Below are positions 5,210 through 5,370 of a DNA stretch of 5,370 nt, one piece after another (positions within the stretch are counted from its first letter, which is position 1; each line of letters starts with the position of its first letter). The stretch is from Verrucomicrobiales bacterium (lineage in GTDB: Bacteria > Verrucomicrobiota > Verrucomicrobiia > Verrucomicrobiales > DEV007). Both the position numbers and the translations under genes were made by a program. The notes beneath the pieces are model-generated. The model was given only the letters and a program-made list of their open reading frames with translations. It searched no databases and had not been told where the DNA came from. The stretch is from NCBI GenBank assembly GCA_003232855.1, contig QIKC01000047.1, positions 1-5,370 on the forward strand, given 5' to 3'.

Positions 5210-5370
5210 TTACTCGGATGGATCGCGCGGGGTGATGGGGGTGCCTTTGCGGCGGGCTTTGCCGAAGCGGACTTCGGGTAGGATCACTAGGCAGGCGATG
5301 ATCATCAGGGCGGCGCTGAATAGGGCGACGCCGCTGCCGAATTGCTTGAGTAGGGCGAAGCCGATGGCTG
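5210..5370 (-). CDS. C-terminus of a membrane protein, possibly an MFS transporter (partial, start outside window)
   Basis: On the minus strand an open frame enters from the right edge and ends at TAA (5210-5212), giving 52 visible residues. They form a glycine/alanine-rich hydrophobic helix (GVALFSAALMIIACLVIL) followed by PEVRFGKARRKG and a short polar tail ending in DPSE. A last membrane helix followed by a proline-acidic and then basic cytoplasmic tail is usual at the end of major facilitator transporters, but so little is visible that the family is a guess. Codon use matches the G+C-rich genes of the window, and no start is needed as the gene is cut by the edge. Confidence 0.65.
   Translation of the reverse strand, partial: AIGFALLKQFGSGVALFSAALMIIACLVILPEVRFGKARRKGTPITPRDPSE

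Noticed and set aside
5017..5235. Plus-strand open frame of 72 codons in the intergenic region
   Set aside because: It runs through the palindromes and the 17-base tandem repeat and overlaps the end of the minus-strand gene; no ribosome site or domain is visible.

Overview
The window looks like chromosomal DNA of a Gram-negative bacterium from the Planctomycetota-Verrucomicrobiota group, with an Opitutae-like verrucomicrobium as the best guess. The reasons are a Tat-exported Gfo/Idh/MocA oxidoreductase with a lipid- and sugar-rich-niche style of signal peptide, a GYF_2-domain membrane protein, G+C-rich coding DNA, and starts that mostly lack Shine-Dalgarno sequences. This assignment is inference; there is no rRNA or other phylogenetic marker.

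Layout from left to right: (1) positions 2-223 hold the C-terminal end of an unrecognised membrane protein. (2) Positions 241-693 have the anatomy of a single integron gene cassette. It starts at a GTTATGC core site, carries one strikingly AT-rich gene for an antibiotic-biosynthesis-monooxygenase (ABM/YgiN-like) protein, and ends in an attC-like site. The R'' box of that site (GCATAAC) overlaps the gene's stop codon and is the exact reverse complement of the core site at the start of the cassette. No integrase gene or second attC is visible, so this looks like a lone cassette at a secondary site. (3) Positions 743-2113 encode a Tat-signal Gfo/Idh/MocA dehydrogenase. (4) Positions 2186-3607 encode a GYF_2 domain, a linker, one membrane helix and an unrecognised roughly 300-residue extracytoplasmic domain. 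(5) Positions 3616-4752 on the minus strand encode an acyl-CoA/fatty-acid desaturase with a helical C-terminal extension; it converges on the GYF_2 gene with only 8 bases between the stops. (6) Positions 4753-5209 have no credible gene but are rich in short palindromes and tandem repeats. (7) Positions 5210-5370 on the minus strand hold the C-terminus of another membrane protein, possibly an MFS transporter, entering from the right.

The genes do not form an obvious pathway. The oxidoreductase is probably an exported sugar or polyol dehydrogenase, the desaturase adjusts membrane lipid unsaturation, and the GYF_2 protein has no assignable role. The two parts most worth a second look are the isolated integron-type cassette, which splits what would otherwise be a 66-base intergenic gap, and the palindrome cluster at 4938-5191, which resembles REP/MITE-type non-autonomous repeats.
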